Shown here: positions 17,756 through 26,426 of the stretch, one piece after another
Layout: the number at the start of each line of letters is the position of its first letter
Position numbering within the stretch: the first letter of the stretch is position 1
Source: Ochrovirga pacifica
GTDB taxonomy: Bacteria > Bacteroidota > Bacteroidia > Flavobacteriales > Flavobacteriaceae
NCBI RefSeq assembly: GCF_000220525.1
Contig: NZ_AFPK01000035.1
Coordinates: 51,675-115,674 of the forward strand
Length of the DNA stretch: 64,000 nt
Direction of reading: 5' to 3'
Made by a program: the position numbers and the translations under genes
The notes under the pieces: model-generated
The model's input: the letters and a program-made list of their open reading frames with translations, nothing else
What the model was told of the DNA's origin: nothing
The model's database searches: none

Positions 17756-18431
17756 AATCATTGCATTTGATGCAGACGATACTTTATGGGTAAATGAACC
17801 GTATTTTAGAGAGGCTGAAAATAAGTTTGCTAAGCTATTGCGTTATTACGAAACCGAAAATAAAATTCATCAAGAATTGTATAAGGTAATAACAGGAAAC
17901 ATCCCTTTGTATGGTTACGGTATCAAGAGCTGTATACTGTCTATGATACAATGTGCCACAGAATTGTCAAATAATCAATTGCCTTCTGAAATTGTACAGC
18001 AAATTTTAGACATCGGTAAGGAGATGCTAACCAAGCCTATAGAATTGTTACCAGATATAGAAAATGTACTAAAAACCTTATCCCAAAAGTATCAATTGAT
18101 TGTGTTAACCAAAGGTGATTTGTTAGATCAAGAAAAAAAATTAGATAACTCAGGGCTGTTAAAGTACTTTCATCATGTAGAGGTAATGAGTGAAAAAAAT
18201 GAAGCGGGATATCTTAGAATATTAAAACATTTAAATATAGAACCCAAAGAATTTTTAATGATAGGAAACTCCTTAAAGTCGGATGTTTTACCCGTTTTAC
18301 AAATTGGTGCCAATGCTATTCACGTTCCGTTTGATAGTGAATGGAAGTTTGAAAAAGTTTCAAAAAAAGCAATGGATAATCACGATTATAAAACCTTAAC
18401 ATCAATCCGTAAAATTGTTGATTTTTTATAA
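17745..18431 (+). CDS. HAD-superfamily hydrolase
   Basis: A 228-residue phosphatase-like protein. HAD motif I is IAFDADDTLWVN with the nucleophile Asp and acid/base Asp. Motif II is IVLTKGD, the motif III lysine lies in the EKNEAGYLRILKHL region, and motif IV is represented by MIGNSLKSDV. A helical cap lies between motifs I and II. The start overlaps kdsB by 11 bases, implying coupling. The substrate is unknown. Confidence 0.88.
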   Translation: MAYKIIAFDADDTLWVNEPYFREAENKFAKLLRYYETENKIHQELYKVITGNIPLYGYGIKSCILSMIQCATELSNNQLPSEIVQQILDIGKEMLTKPIELLPDIENVLKTLSQKYQLIVLTKGDLLDQEKKLDNSGLLKYFHHVEVMSEKNEAGYLRILKHLNIEPKEFLMIGNSLKSDVLPVLQIGANAIHVPFDSEWKFEKVSKKAMDNHDYKTLTSIRKIVDFL

Positions 18432-18506
18432 ATAGATAAAAAAATAAGCATCACAATACAATATTTTTGATTTTTTGAGGTTATATTTATGATAAAATTA
18501 TAAAAA

Positions 18507-18704
18507 ATGGCAAGAGAAATGTATAAGTACACGCTCACAGTATTAGAAAAGGTAAGTTTTGATACTACGTTGTTTGTCAATGAATTGAAGAAGGCAACAG
18601 AGCGTTTATTACCGCATGAGTTACAAGAGTTAAGGCTATGGTTAAATGGATATGTTTACAAACATCCGCATTTAAGTCCAGCCAGGCTCGTTCTTACAAA
18701 CTAA
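18507..18704 (+). CDS. Small conserved-looking hypothetical protein
   Basis: A 65-residue soluble protein (MAREMYKYTLTVLEKVSFD...) with a helical centre (LFVNELKKATERLLPHELQELRLWL). The reading frame has ordinary codon use, and its gap from the HAD gene is 75 bases. No membrane segment or known motif is visible. I recall similar short proteins in Flavobacteria but cannot name a family. Confidence 0.6.
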   Translation: MAREMYKYTLTVLEKVSFDTTLFVNELKKATERLLPHELQELRLWLNGYVYKHPHLSPARLVLTN

Positions 18705-18761
18705 TTTATTTTTTCTAAAAATATATTATAGCATCAAAATCCTTTTTATATTTGCGTCGCA

Positions 18762-19139
18762 ATGTTAAAAAGGATTTTTGTTTACATATTATTCATCGCT
18801 TTGGCTGCAAGACCTGCATATTTTGTAGGAACAGTAGCCTATTATGAAACACATGTAAAAGAAATCATTGAAAAATATTGTGTCAATACAGACAAACCAC
18901 AATTGCAATGTAATGGACAATGTCATTTAGCCAAGCAATTAAATCCGGTTAATGAAAAAGCAGATACTTCCAAAGCGATTGTTGAACTTGCTACTGCTTT
19001 TTTTCCTGTATATTTTCAAACTATTACACCTACTGAAATTCCAGTGGCTCAAGATGTATTTGCTACATTTAATTACAGCTATCAATTTACATATCAATTT
19101 TTATTGTGTTCCAAAGTGCTTAAACCACCTATGGTCTAA
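18762..19139 (+). CDS. Small Cys-containing membrane-associated protein, probable copper-locus member
   Basis: A 125-residue protein with an N-terminal hydrophobic segment (IFVYILFIALAARPAYFVGTV) and a metal-site-like cluster: YCVNTDKPQLQCNGQCHLAK, with three cysteines and a histidine in about 20 residues. A TATATTTG element at 18747-18754 lies just ahead of the start codon, so the leader would be extremely short if it is used. The next genes encode MbnP, diheme MbnH and a barrel with a CDVCGCG motif, so a copper-related role is a reasonable inference. No named family is recognised. Confidence 0.65.
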   Translation: MLKRIFVYILFIALAARPAYFVGTVAYYETHVKEIIEKYCVNTDKPQLQCNGQCHLAKQLNPVNEKADTSKAIVELATAFFPVYFQTITPTEIPVAQDVFATFNYSYQFTYQFLLCSKVLKPPMV

Positions 19140-19238
19140 TTTTTAAATCTCAACAGACACCACTGTGTCTTTTTTTTACGATTCTCTCCATTAAGGAGAG
19201 GTATGAATTACTTATTTGATTTAAAAATTAATATAAAA

Positions 19239-20129
19239 ATGTACAACTTAAAAAAAACGGCTTTACTAGCCTTTACCGCTATTACTTTATTTTCTTGTAA
19301 CAACGATGACGATAACATCGATGATAAAAAATCAGAAGGAACTCATGTTTCTGCAGTTGTAAAATTTGATCACTCGTTAAGGTTAGGAGAATTATTAACC
19401 TTAAAAGACAAAGAAAATCAAGACCAAAGTATTAAGCTAACCAAGTTAAAATACATTATTTCTGATGTAAAAGTAACTGCAACTGACGGTAGTGAGTATG
19501 AAATTCCTAACAATGTAGGAGCTCAATTGGTAGATTTAGATCATTCAGATGACAATGGAATTGTAAAAACGTATTTTACTGGAATTCCTAACGGAAGCTA
19601 CAAAAAAATAACTTTTACTGTAGGAGTAAGCAAAGAGGTCGCAGAAGGAGCTGCAGAAGCACAAGAAAGATTAATGGAATTGGCCGAAGCAGACATGCAT
19701 TGGGATTGGAACCCAAACTCGTATATTTTTTCTAAAATAGAAGGTTCTAATACAAATACTGCTAGTACTACACCAACCAATTTACAAATTCACATTGGGG
19801 ACAAAGGTGAAAACTTTGTAGGTTCTAGAGTGGTAAATTTAGAGTTTCCAGAAAATTTAACAGTGGCTACAAAAATTTCACCAAGTGTGCATTTAAAAGT
19901 ATTTATCGAAAAAATATTTAATCCTAACGAGCCTGGACAATTTGTACCTTTTGATGGGGTTGCAGCTCATGGAGGTTCTGATGAAAATGCTATAAATTAT
20001 GCAGATAATTTTGCCAATAGCATTGTGATAGATCACTTGCACGCAAATGAAGAAGCCATCAACTTAGAAGATGTAGAAGAACACGATCATTCTGAAGGAG
20101 ACGGACACAGCCACAATCACACACATTAA
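19239..20129 (+). CDS. MbnP family copper-binding lipoprotein
   Basis: The chosen ATG at 19239 gives a lipoprotein signal MYNLKKTALLAFTAITLFSC (the frame is open from 19203). The mature 276 residues match the MbnP family: KLTKLKYIISDVKV, then the tryptophan-rich MHWDWNPNSYIFSKIEG, then VNLEFPENLTV. Studied MbnP proteins are periplasmic; a partner diheme enzyme, MbnH, oxidises a Trp to kynurenine and copper is bound. The C-terminus is rich in His, Asp and Glu (HDHSEGDGHSHNHTH), suggesting extra metal binding. It is followed by a terminator-like hairpin and then the MbnH-like gene. Confidence 0.85.
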   Translation: MYNLKKTALLAFTAITLFSCNNDDDNIDDKKSEGTHVSAVVKFDHSLRLGELLTLKDKENQDQSIKLTKLKYIISDVKVTATDGSEYEIPNNVGAQLVDLDHSDDNGIVKTYFTGIPNGSYKKITFTVGVSKEVAEGAAEAQERLMELAEADMHWDWNPNSYIFSKIEGSNTNTASTTPTNLQIHIGDKGENFVGSRVVNLEFPENLTVATKISPSVHLKVFIEKIFNPNEPGQFVPFDGVAAHGGSDENAINYADNFANSIVIDHLHANEEAINLEDVEEHDHSEGDGHSHNHTH

Positions 20130-20140
20130 TCAACACCTAA

Positions 20141-20174
20141 CAATCACAGCTGTACAGCCAGCTGTGATTGTTTT
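20141..20174 (+). terminator. Hairpin terminator between mbnP and mbnH
   Basis: A perfect 12-bp stem (CAATCACAGCTG at 20141-20152 with 20159-20170) and a 6-base loop are followed by TTTTATTTT. The mbnH start codon at 20186 lies directly behind it, so it should partly stop transcription and set the MbnP to MbnH ratio. Confidence 0.85.
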
Positions 20175-20185
20175 ATTTTCTATGT

Positions 20186-21292
20186 ATGAAATACACATTA
20201 GTTATTGTAACAGTGTGGTTAATGGTGTCTGGTTGTAGTGAGCATGAAATTGATATTGAACCTTTTGAAATTGCTTTTAAACAACCCGAAAATTTTCCAG
20301 AACCTACTTACAATTTTAAAAATAACAACATCACTACAGAGGGGTTTGTGTTAGGACGGAAGTTGTTTTATGATAACAAATTATCTTTAAACAATAGCAT
20401 TAGCTGTGCAGAATGCCACAATCAATCTCATGCATTTACACATCATGGACATAATTTAAGTGAAGGAGTCCATGCAGGGGTTACAGGAACAAGAAATTCT
20501 CAGCCTACACAAAATCTAGCTTTTATGAAAGATTTTACTTGGGATGGATCTAAAAATCAATTGTTCGATCAACCGTTGATTCCTATTACAGAAAAAGTAG
20601 AAATGGATGAAACCATGAAGAATGTAGTGGCAAAGTTAAAAGCTGATGCTGTCTATCCAGAATTGTTTCAGAAGGTTTTTCAAAAAGAAGATGCCATTAG
20701 TAGTGTAAATATATTAAGTGCTTTAGAACAGTTTATGGGAGCTATGGTATCATCCAACTCAAAATACGATAAGTACGTACGAGGAGAAGCAGGAGGAACG
20801 TTTACCGAGTTAGAAAAAAAAGGTTTGGTTTTGTTTCAGCAAAAGTGTGCTACCTGCCATAGTGGTGAATTGTTTACCAATCAGGAGTATATTAATAATG
20901 GTATTGGAGAAAATCCTGCTTTGCCTACAGAAACAGGAAGAGCTAGAATTACATCACCCAACCCTTTTGCTACGGTAGAGGAGTTAAAACAGCGAGACGA
21001 TTATTACCAATTTAAAGTGCCGAGTTTGCGTAATGTAAAAGTTACGTTTCCTTATATGCACGATGGTAGAATAGTGAGCTTAAAAATGGTATTGAACTTT
21101 TATGACGATGATACATTCCCTAAAATAACCAAGATGAAAAACTTGGATGACCGACTGATTCAGACCGTAAACGGAAAAGAAATTTTGGGAATTCCAATGA
21201 CAGAAGAAGAAAAAACAGCCGTATTAGCTTTTTTGGAAACTTTAACAGATTACGAATTTATAAATGATAAGCGTTTTGCAAAACCTGAATAA
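20186..21292 (+). CDS. MbnH-like diheme cytochrome c peroxidase (MauG family) lipoprotein
   Basis: A periplasmic diheme protein, 368 residues from the ATG at 20186 (a TTG at 20168 lies inside the terminator stem and is unlikely). The signal ends in VSGC (Cys17). Two CxxCH haem c motifs are present: CAECH at residues 74-78 and CATCH at 221-225. Family blocks include GRKLFYDNKLSLNNSISCAECH, FTWDGSKNQLFDQ, and FKVPSLRNVKVTFPYMHDGR. Paired with MbnP it fits MbnH, which oxidises a tryptophan in MbnP; classical H2O2 detoxification is the alternative. The downstream barrel gene overlaps its 3' end by 29 bases if it starts at 21264. Confidence 0.88.
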   Translation: MKYTLVIVTVWLMVSGCSEHEIDIEPFEIAFKQPENFPEPTYNFKNNNITTEGFVLGRKLFYDNKLSLNNSISCAECHNQSHAFTHHGHNLSEGVHAGVTGTRNSQPTQNLAFMKDFTWDGSKNQLFDQPLIPITEKVEMDETMKNVVAKLKADAVYPELFQKVFQKEDAISSVNILSALEQFMGAMVSSNSKYDKYVRGEAGGTFTELEKKGLVLFQQKCATCHSGELFTNQEYINNGIGENPALPTETGRARITSPNPFATVEELKQRDDYYQFKVPSLRNVKVTFPYMHDGRIVSLKMVLNFYDDDTFPKITKMKNLDDRLIQTVNGKEILGIPMTEEEKTAVLAFLETLTDYEFINDKRFAKPE

Positions 21293-22166
21293 AATAATTA
21301 TGGGCTTAATAGCCCTTACAACAATCCAATTGCATGCCTGCGATGTCTGCGGATGTGGCTCTGGAAACAGCAGTAGTTTTGCCAATGTTTTAGGCGGAAA
21401 TTACATAGGTTTTACCTACAATTATATGCATTTTCAATACATCCAAAGCAATGCCAATCCTAATATTCCCTTAGCAGATGATCATGTAAATACATTGAGT
21501 TTAACAGGACAATATCAAATAACAGATGCGTTCCAAGTAAGTGCTACTTTACCATACCGATTTAACAATCGTTATAAGAGTTCTGGTAAATTTAGCAATA
21601 ATGGTATAGGAGATGTTAGTTTGGTAGGGTTATACAATGTATTGTCTGCAAAGAGCAATCATAGTTTAAGGATTGGAGCTGGGGTTAAAATGCCCACAGG
21701 GGAGTTTGATCTAAAAAACTCTAGCCTTAACCAAACTTCTGCAGCACAGTTGGGAACAGGAAGTTGGGATTTGTTATTGCCTTTACAATACAATTACAAT
21801 GTAAACCAATGGTCTGTTAGTTTAAGTGCTATGTACTTTTTAAAAGGTAAAAATAAGGACGAGTTTAAGTTTGGTAACCAAACACAAATCAATATAAATA
21901 CATCCTATGTATTTTCCGTTGCAACGGGTATGAGCGTAGCACCAATTGTGGGATTTAGTTACGATCACTTTTTGGCCTCGGAAAGATTTGATATTGTTGA
22001 TGAACGAACCAAAGGTTATATGACCAATGCAAATATGGGAGTTCAGCTAGAAACCGAAAAGCTAGTTGTTGGAGTCAATGCACAACTGCCTCTGGATCAA
22101 AATTTAATAGACAACGAAGTGACCTTGAACTACGGACTGGGTTTATACACTTACTGGAAGTTTTAA
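21264..22166 (+). CDS. Outer-membrane beta-barrel protein with CDVCGCG motif
   Basis: A 300-residue exported protein (or 288 if it starts at the ATG at 21300). The signal sequence ends LHA, and the mature protein begins with CDVCGCGSG, a compact thiol cluster that could bind copper. The rest alternates in amphipathic strands (YIGFTYNYMHFQYIQ, FQVSATLPYRFNNRY, HSLRIGAGVKMPTGEF, WDLLLPLQYNYN) and ends in an aromatic residue (LGLYTYWKF), as expected for an outer-membrane barrel. It overlaps mbnH, so it is probably part of the same copper or haem-enzyme operon, possibly as a channel or receptor. Function is inferred from context. Confidence 0.75.
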   Translation: MISVLQNLNKIIMGLIALTTIQLHACDVCGCGSGNSSSFANVLGGNYIGFTYNYMHFQYIQSNANPNIPLADDHVNTLSLTGQYQITDAFQVSATLPYRFNNRYKSSGKFSNNGIGDVSLVGLYNVLSAKSNHSLRIGAGVKMPTGEFDLKNSSLNQTSAAQLGTGSWDLLLPLQYNYNVNQWSVSLSAMYFLKGKNKDEFKFGNQTQININTSYVFSVATGMSVAPIVGFSYDHFLASERFDIVDERTKGYMTNANMGVQLETEKLVVGVNAQLPLDQNLIDNEVTLNYGLGLYTYWKF

Positions 22167-22214
22167 CAAAGGATCATAATCTAAGATAGATAAATATTTA
22201 TCAGAATAATTCCT

Positions 22215-22270
22215 AAATTCAACGAGTTGATATTGATGCTAAACTCTGTTGATTTTGGTTGAATTTTTTT
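22215..22270 (+). terminator. Probable terminator of the MbnP/MbnH locus
   Basis: AAATTCAAC (22215-22223) pairs with GTTGAATTT (22258-22266), with an inner GAGTT/AACTC pair and a T run following. The loop is long, so support is moderate. The rest of the gap 22167-22329 shows nothing else. Confidence 0.45.
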
Positions 22271-22329
22271 TGATTGAAATATGTGATTTTTGCTAAAAAA
22301 ACCTTTAGTTTTAAGGGTACTTACAATGT

Positions 22330-22590
22330 ATGCAAGCTATGAGAATACCTACTGTTTTACTGCTAAGTTTTTTAGACCGATGGAAGGAATTAAAAGAGTC
22401 TTCCGAAGGATTTGCTTGGTTTGTAAATGTGTTAAAAATTCCAATTATAATATTAATTACCGTTCAGTTGATAGTGATGGGAATTTTGTATTATATGAAA
22501 AGGAAAGACCTGCTGTATACCGCTATAGCAACCAATTTAATACTATTTTCAGTCATTTTTTTAACAATAATTTATATGATGTATTTCTAG
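22330..22590 (+). CDS. Small putative membrane protein
   Basis: An 86-residue ORF with an amphipathic N-terminus (LDRWKELKESSEGFAWFVN) and two hydrophobic helices (IPIIILITVQLIVMGILYYM and ATNLILFSVIFLTIIYMMYF) separated by a KRKD loop. The pattern looks more protein-like than the overlapping 112-codon ORF in another frame. It lies 82 bases ahead of priA. No family recognised. Confidence 0.5.
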   Translation: MQAMRIPTVLLLSFLDRWKELKESSEGFAWFVNVLKIPIIILITVQLIVMGILYYMKRKDLLYTAIATNLILFSVIFLTIIYMMYF

Positions 22591-22672
22591 TCTTGGATAG
22601 TTGTTATTTAAACATTAGAGGTTTTTAGGACGTGACGAAAACACTATCTTTGCTTTTGCAAAAAAAGAATCT

Positions 22673-25132
22673 GTGTTATTTCAAACGTATTTTGTTGATA
22701 TCATTCTGCCCATTCCACTAGAAAAACAGTTTACTTACAGAATTACTGAATATGAAGCTGATTTTTTAAAAGTAGGAATGCGAGTGGCTGTTCCTTTTGG
22801 AAAAAATAAGATTCAGACAGGAATTGTATATAAAATTCACGAGCAAGAACCCAAAGCTTACGATGCCAAAGATATTTATCAAATATTAGATGACAGTCCT
22901 TTGATAAGCAATACACAACTAGCTTTGTGGGAATGGATAGCCAGTTATTATATGTGTTCTTTAGGAGAGGTTTTAAGAGCTGCCTTCCCTTCTGTTTTTT
23001 TGTTAGAAAGTGAAACGCTGGTTTTACCGAATACCAAGTTTCAAGAAGTCGATGAATTATCAGCAGATGAATATCTAATTTATGAAACTTTGCAAAAGCA
23101 ATCTCAAGTTACCGTATCTCAAGTAATGAAGATGCTTTCTAAAAAAAGTGTGTTTCCTATTTTAAAAAACATGATTGCTAAAGAAGCAATCCAACTAAAA
23201 GAAGAAATTTACGAACAATACCAACCTAAAATGGTGGCTTATATTCGGTTGGCATCGCAATGGGAATCTGCAGACAAACTACAAGAATTGTTGTCTTTTT
23301 TATCTAGGTCAGAAAAACAACGAGCTTTGGTTTTGCACTACTTTACACTAAAAGCTAAAAAACAAGCAGTACCCATTACCAAAAAAGAACTGTTAGAAAG
23401 TTCAGAAATAAGTGCAGCGGTTTGTAAAGGTTTAGAAAATAAAGAGGTTTTAGAAGTTTACCATTTACAAACAGATCGAGTTTCTTTTGGAGAGGCTAGT
23501 GCTAAAATACCTGTTTTAAGTGAAGAGCAGGTAGAGGCTTTGTCAAAAATAAAAGCTCAGTTTTTAGAAAAAGAAGTTTGTTTGTTTCACGGTGTAACAG
23601 GTAGTGGAAAAACCGAGATTTATGTTCATTTAATACAACAAGCAATTGATAGAGGAGAACAAGTACTGTTTTTGGTTCCAGAAATTGCATTAACCACGCA
23701 GTTAATTTTTAGATTACAAAAATTTTTTGGTGATGAATTAGCGGTTTACCATTCCAAGTATTCGCTGAATGAGAGAGCTGAAGTTTGGTATCAAATATTA
23801 GAGCAATCTCCTAAAGCAAAAATTGTATTAGGTACTCGATCTGCAACCCTGCTTCCTTTTACTAATTTAGGACTAATTATTGCCGATGAAGAACACGAAA
23901 CTTCTTACAAACAATTTGATCTAGCACCAAGATATCATGCAAGAGACACCGCAATTGTTTTAGCTAAAAAACAAAAAGCTAAAATTTTACTTGGATCTGC
24001 AACTCCAAGTTTAGAGTCTTATTACAATGCTAAAATAGACAAGTATGGTTTGGTGGTTCTAAAACGAAGATATGGTGCAATTCAACTACCTAAAATAGCG
24101 TTAATAGATATCAAAGAAAAACACAGAAAAAAACGTATGACAGGACATTTTTCTGATGTTTTGTTGCAAGAAATGGAAGCTGCATTGGAGTTAAAAGAAC
24201 AAATTATCTTGTTTCAGAACCGAAGAGGTTATGCTCCTATGCTAGAGTGTAATACTTGTGGAGTAGCTCCTCAATGTCCTAATTGCGATGTTAGTTTAAC
24301 AGAACATAAATTTAAAAAAGAACTCTGCTGTCATTATTGTGGTTACCACAGAGCTATTCCAAGACAATGCGATGCTTGCGGAAGTACTGATTTGTCTAGC
24401 AAAGGTTTTGGTACCGAACAAATAGAACAAGAGTTGTTAGGGTTGTTTCCAAATCACAAAATAGGAAGGTTAGACTTAGATACCACACGAGGAAAATATG
24501 GTTATCAAAAAATAATTGAAGCATTTCAATCTGCAGAAATAGATATTTTGGTGGGTACGCAAATGCTGTCTAAAGGTTTAGATTTTAGCAATGTTAGCTT
24601 GGTAGGAGTTTTGAACGCAGATAACATGCTTAATTTCCCCGATTTTAGAGCTCACGAACGTAGTTTTCAAATGCTAACACAGGTGGCAGGAAGAGCTGGT
24701 AGGGGAACCAAACAAGGAAAGGTTTTTATACAATCTTTTAATCCTTATCACCAAATACTACAACAAGTTACCACCAATGGCTACGAAGAAATGTTTAAAG
24801 AACAATATCACGAAAGAAGAAATTTTCATTATCCACCACATTATCGATTAATTCAAATTACGCTAAAACACAAAGATTACAATTTACTAGATCAAGGATC
24901 AGATTGGTTGTCTAAGTCTTTGGGCAATAGTTTTGGAAAAAATTTATTAGGACCAACAGTACCTTCTGTAGGTAGGGTAAGAAATATGTATATAAAACAA
25001 TTAATAATTAAAATTCCTCCGCAACAATCTTTACAAGCTACCAAAGAGTACATAAAAAAAGTGCGTGTAATGTTTGAATCTATTGGTCGATTTAGAAGTA
25101 TTAGAATCAACATAGATGTCGATGCATATTGA
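22673..25132 (+). CDS. priA: Primosomal protein N' (PriA helicase)
   Basis: An 819-residue superfamily 2 helicase for restart of stalled replication forks. A GTG at 22673 starts the conserved N-terminal domain (LFQTYFVDIILPIPLEKQFTYRI). Walker A is FHGVTGSGKTEIY, the Walker B box is IIADEEHE, and motif III is LLGSATPSLES. The zinc-binding insert has eight cysteines in paired CxxC motifs from CNTCGVAPQCPNC through CCHYCGY to CDACG. VGTQMLSKGLDF and QVAGRAGRG are later helicase motifs. The length matches the flavobacterial form. A TATCTTTG element at 22645-22652 could be its promoter. Confidence 0.96.
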   Translation: MLFQTYFVDIILPIPLEKQFTYRITEYEADFLKVGMRVAVPFGKNKIQTGIVYKIHEQEPKAYDAKDIYQILDDSPLISNTQLALWEWIASYYMCSLGEVLRAAFPSVFLLESETLVLPNTKFQEVDELSADEYLIYETLQKQSQVTVSQVMKMLSKKSVFPILKNMIAKEAIQLKEEIYEQYQPKMVAYIRLASQWESADKLQELLSFLSRSEKQRALVLHYFTLKAKKQAVPITKKELLESSEISAAVCKGLENKEVLEVYHLQTDRVSFGEASAKIPVLSEEQVEALSKIKAQFLEKEVCLFHGVTGSGKTEIYVHLIQQAIDRGEQVLFLVPEIALTTQLIFRLQKFFGDELAVYHSKYSLNERAEVWYQILEQSPKAKIVLGTRSATLLPFTNLGLIIADEEHETSYKQFDLAPRYHARDTAIVLAKKQKAKILLGSATPSLESYYNAKIDKYGLVVLKRRYGAIQLPKIALIDIKEKHRKKRMTGHFSDVLLQEMEAALELKEQIILFQNRRGYAPMLECNTCGVAPQCPNCDVSLTEHKFKKELCCHYCGYHRAIPRQCDACGSTDLSSKGFGTEQIEQELLGLFPNHKIGRLDLDTTRGKYGYQKIIEAFQSAEIDILVGTQMLSKGLDFSNVSLVGVLNADNMLNFPDFRAHERSFQMLTQVAGRAGRGTKQGKVFIQSFNPYHQILQQVTTNGYEEMFKEQYHERRNFHYPPHYRLIQITLKHKDYNLLDQGSDWLSKSLGNSFGKNLLGPTVPSVGRVRNMYIKQLIIKIPPQQSLQATKEYIKKVRVMFESIGRFRSIRINIDVDAY

Positions 25133-25237
25133 TTTGTTTTTGTGAATTAATTTCTATCAAAAATCAAAAAAGAACATTCTTATTACGTATTTTTGTAGGG
25201 CTAAAAAAAAATAGCAATACGCAACTAATACTATTCT

Positions 25238-26275
25238 ATGAAAGACTTAAAAACCACCAACTTATTACTGTTTATCATTGTGATTACGTTGATACTTTTT
25301 TTAATGAAAACCTTGTCTTTTATCTTTATACCCTTGGTTTTGGCTATGTTTATAGCCTTGTTATTTTTGCCTTTGATGAGATGGTTTGCCAAACGAAAAT
25401 TACCCAAAACATTGGCTATTATTAGTGTGCTTTTAATTATTGCAGGAGTATTTAAGGTAGGTTCGGAATTGATACAATTGTCTAGCAATGAAATTTTAGG
25501 AAGTCAAAGTAGTTTTTTTGAAAAGGCTGAAACCAAAATTGTAGACTTGGTAGTAATGATGGAAAATGCTTTGGGTATTGAACGTCATGAAAACACTTCG
25601 GTGTTAAAGCATTATTTTAAAGGAAGTAGTGTTACAGGAAAAATAGTTCCATCTTTAGATTTTTTAGGAAATTTGGTTTCTAGAACTTTAATGACCTTAT
25701 TTTTTGCCATCTTACTTTTGGCAGGGTCCATCAATGTAGAAAAACTACTAAACAGTGCTGTTTTTAAACTAAAACATGCTTCTGTAAAAACATTTAGAAA
25801 AATAGAAAAAGACATCATTACCTTTGTTAAAGTAAAGTTTGTAATCAGTTTTTTTACAGGAGTAGGATTTAGTTTAGCTTGCGTGTTTTTTGATGTAAGT
25901 TTTCCTATTTTTTGGGGCTTGTTGGCTTTTCTACTTAATTTTATTCAGATGATTGGTTCTATTGTTTCCATCATTTTACTATCTGTATTTGCTTTGGTAG
26001 AAATTGATGCTATGAGCACATTGTTGTTTTTTGTAATAACTATTTCTGGAGTTCAAGTAGTTTTTGGAAGTGTTTTAGAGCCTATTTTTATGGGAAAAAC
26101 GTTTTCTATAAACGTAATCACCATTTTAGTAATGCTTATGTTTTGGGGGTACATTTGGGGAATTCCAGGCTTGATTTTATCTATTCCTATTACCGTTATT
26201 ATCAAAATTATTTTAGATCAATTTCCTAAATATCACGTAATATCTAGTTTGATGTCGGGAGATTCGGATGCTTAA
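25238..26275 (+). CDS. AI-2E family transporter (UPF0118)
   Basis: A 345-residue polytopic inner-membrane protein of PF01594, with N-terminal helices (LLLFIIVITLILFLMKTLSFIFIPLVLAMFIA is one continuous hydrophobic region), a soluble middle region and C-terminal helices. The family motif PIFWGLLAFLLNFIQMIGSI and the C-terminal WGYIWGIPGLILSIPITV are diagnostic. Members range from AI-2 exporters to Na+/H+ antiporters, so the substrate is not assigned. It lies between priA and the sulfatase with its own spacing. Confidence 0.88.
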   Translation: MKDLKTTNLLLFIIVITLILFLMKTLSFIFIPLVLAMFIALLFLPLMRWFAKRKLPKTLAIISVLLIIAGVFKVGSELIQLSSNEILGSQSSFFEKAETKIVDLVVMMENALGIERHENTSVLKHYFKGSSVTGKIVPSLDFLGNLVSRTLMTLFFAILLLAGSINVEKLLNSAVFKLKHASVKTFRKIEKDIITFVKVKFVISFFTGVGFSLACVFFDVSFPIFWGLLAFLLNFIQMIGSIVSIILLSVFALVEIDAMSTLLFFVITISGVQVVFGSVLEPIFMGKTFSINVITILVMLMFWGYIWGIPGLILSIPITVIIKIILDQFPKYHVISSLMSGDSDA

Positions 26276-26296
26276 AAAAAAAGTTTTTATAATAGT

Positions 26297-26314
26297 TTGA
26301 TAAAAATCTATCAC
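26297..26314. promoter_or_regulatory. Palindrome TTGATA-N6-TATCAC upstream of the sulfatase
   Basis: The element (26297-26302 with 26309-26314) shares its half-sites and A-rich spacer with the palindrome at 6951-6969 ahead of the GH16 gene. It lies about 110 bases before the sulfatase start. Confidence 0.45.
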
Positions 26315-26373
26315 AGGTCTAGTGGTATTGCTACTTTATTTAAACTCAACTTGTTCATTCGTTACATAGTTTG

Positions 26374-26406
26374 TTTATCAATTCTTATATATTTGATTTT
26401 GATAAA
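26374..26406. promoter_or_regulatory. Inverted repeat TTTATCAA-N17-TTGATAAA spanning the sulfatase promoter
   Basis: Perfect 8-bp arms at 26374-26381 and 26399-26406 flank a TATATTTG -7-like element (26388-26395). The arms reuse the same ATCAA/TTGAT half-site as the palindrome further upstream, so repression by looping or a wide operator is conceivable. Confidence 0.45.
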
Positions 26407-26426
26407 TAAAACTAAAGTATATTAAA

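Noticed and set aside
20168..20185. TTG start for the MbnH-like gene
   Set aside because: It lies in the terminator stem and loses the lipoprotein signal layout; the ATG at 20186 gives a standard signal peptide.
22290..22628. A 112-codon ORF overlapping the small membrane-protein ORF
   Set aside because: It is in another frame with low-complexity, irregular composition; the 86-codon frame has clear membrane helices instead.
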